This document shows, piece by piece, positions 5,079 through 5,521 of a DNA stretch of 5,521 nt. How positions within the stretch are numbered: the first letter of the stretch is position 1; each line of letters starts with the position of its first letter. Under the pieces are notes generated by a model. That model did not search any database, was not told where the DNA came from, and saw nothing but the letters and a program-made list of their open reading frames with translations. Location of the stretch: the NCBI GenBank assembly GCA_903888395.1, contig CAISTO010000129.1:1-5521 (forward strand), read 5' to 3'. The DNA is from an uncultured Bacteroidota bacterium. Lineage in GTDB: Bacteria; Bacteroidota; Bacteroidia; UKL13-3. The translations under genes were made by a program, and so were the position numbers.

Positions 5079-5108
5079 TTGTTAGATATGTCTAACTTTT
5101 TATTTTTG
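5079..5108 (+). promoter_or_regulatory. Bacteroidota-type promoter of Nramp gene
   Basis: TATTTTTG at 5101-5108 fits the -7 consensus TAnnTTTG exactly. TTG at 5079-5081 lies 19 nt upstream, the expected place for the -33 element. Transcription would start a few bases after 5108, leaving a short leader before the ATG at 5124. This makes the transporter a separate unit from the suf-queE genes. Confidence 0.65.
5081..5096 (+). promoter_or_regulatory. Palindromic operator, possible DtxR-family site
   Basis: GTTAGA-TATG-TCTAAC is a perfect inverted repeat with 6-bp arms and a 4-bp centre. It lies between the -33 and -7 elements, where a bound repressor would block RNA polymerase. The TTAG...CTAA half-sites resemble those of DtxR-family metal regulators (DtxR and IdeR boxes contain TTAGG..CCTAA). 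Since the gene downstream imports Mn2+ or Fe2+, metal-dependent repression is a natural guess. A hairpin followed by TTTTTATTTTT would also resemble an intrinsic terminator, which is the main alternative. Confidence 0.5.
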
Positions 5109-5123
5109 CAGTACTAAAAATAA

Positions 5124-5521
5124 ATGAAAAACAATTCTGATAAATCATTGAGTGAAATACATGAAAGTGTAAAAGTACCGGTACAAAAAAACTGGTGGCG
5201 TACCTTATTTGCATTTATTGGTCCTGCGTATTTAGTAAGTGTTGGGTATATGGATCCGGGGAATTGGGCAACCGACATTGCGGGCGGAAGTGCTTTTGGA
5301 TATAAGCTAGTATGGGTATTGCTCTTGAGTAATTTAATGGCATTACTACTTCAAAGTTTAGCTGCCCGTTTAGGAATAGTAAAAGGTTGGGATTTAGCAC
5401 AAGCAAGCCGTCAACAATATCCTCAATGGACCAATATTTCTTTATATGTTTTTGCAGAAGTTGCCATTGCCGCCTGCGATTTAGCAGAAATTATTGGAAT
5501 GGCCATTGGTTTAAATTTATT
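5124..5521 (+). CDS. Nramp/MntH-family metal transporter (3' partial)
   Basis: This is the first 132 residues of an Nramp-family inner-membrane transporter that couples proton flow to uptake of Mn2+ or Fe2+. After a polar N-terminus of about 25 residues, the first transmembrane helix (about 27-43) leads into the metal-binding DPGN break at D44-N47, followed by WATDIAGGSAFGY. A second helix (about 60-82) and the start of a third (about 106-132, with CDLAEIIG) are visible. Asp44 and Asn47 correspond to the TM1 metal ligands of the family. The TM6 ligand motif and most of the roughly 400-residue protein lie beyond the window, so metal preference cannot be judged. The ATG at 5124 follows a strong promoter match by 15 nt. 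The gene has its own promoter with a palindromic operator and is probably metal-regulated. Confidence 0.93.
   Translation, partial: MKNNSDKSLSEIHESVKVPVQKNWWRTLFAFIGPAYLVSVGYMDPGNWATDIAGGSAFGYKLVWVLLLSNLMALLLQSLAARLGIVKGWDLAQASRQQYPQWTNISLYVFAEVAIAACDLAEIIGMAIGLNL

Noticed and set aside
5081..5107. Intrinsic terminator formed by GTTAGA/TCTAAC and the following T-run
   Set aside because: The stem is only 6 bp and AT-rich, and it coincides with a well-spaced promoter just before a gene start, so an operator is the better reading. The terminator reading is kept as an alternative.
4879..5123. RNA gene or riboswitch (for example a manganese or preQ1 type) in the gap before the Nramp gene
   Set aside because: I see no conserved GC-containing helices or known motif, and the predicted transcript leader before the ATG is far too short.

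Overview
The window is AT-rich, and all its genes read left to right. It looks like chromosome of a member of the Bacteroidota. The evidence is the gene order sufD-sufS-sufE-DUF59, the absence of purine-rich Shine-Dalgarno sites in front of starts, a Bacteroidota-type promoter (TTG, 19 nt, TAnnTTTG) near the right end, and intergenic tandem 7- and 9-bp repeats of a kind I associate with that phylum. I cannot name a genus.

Layout. Positions 2-4214 hold the distal part of a SUF iron-sulfur cluster assembly operon: sufD (5' end outside the window), sufS, sufE and a DUF59/MIP18-family protein. Two extra genes interrupt it. A GxxExxY protein (PD-(D/E)XK nuclease-like fold) lies between sufD and sufS, and a small cysteine-containing lipoprotein of unknown function lies between sufS and sufE. 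queE (radical SAM 7-carboxy-7-deazaguanine synthase) follows 58 nt after the DUF59 gene. After a 245-nt AT-rich gap, a separately promoted Nramp-family metal transporter begins and runs off the right edge.

How the genes work together. SufS takes sulfur from cysteine, SufE accepts the persulfide and passes it on, and SufD belongs to the SufBCD scaffold on which the cluster forms. The DUF59 protein probably helps maturation or transfer of clusters. QueE needs a 4Fe-4S cluster, so it is a plausible client of its neighbours. The Nramp transporter imports Mn2+ or Fe2+, and its promoter carries a 16-bp palindrome that could be a metal-regulator operator.

The most interesting structure is the set of repeats at the suf gene junctions. 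A degenerate 9-bp tandem unit, roughly NCACAGATT and opening with AGCC, occurs in five places. Two copies bound the GxxExxY gene as an imperfect inverted pair (16 of 20 positions). Two others are perfect 34-bp direct repeats bracketing the lipoprotein gene, and a short inverted copy follows. The repeats reach into the suf genes themselves: the stop codons of sufD and sufS share bases with a repeat, and the only workable start codon of sufS (GTG) lies inside one. A second family, with a 7-bp unit (ACTAAAA/ACTAAGN), brackets sufE, which starts with TTG straight after it. A third tandem, with an 8-bp unit (AAATCACC), lies inside the sufS coding sequence and seems to encode a short surface insertion. 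My reading, which is inference, is that repeat-bounded cassettes have entered an essential operon exactly at gene junctions, and that the repeat ends have been taken over as stop and start codons.
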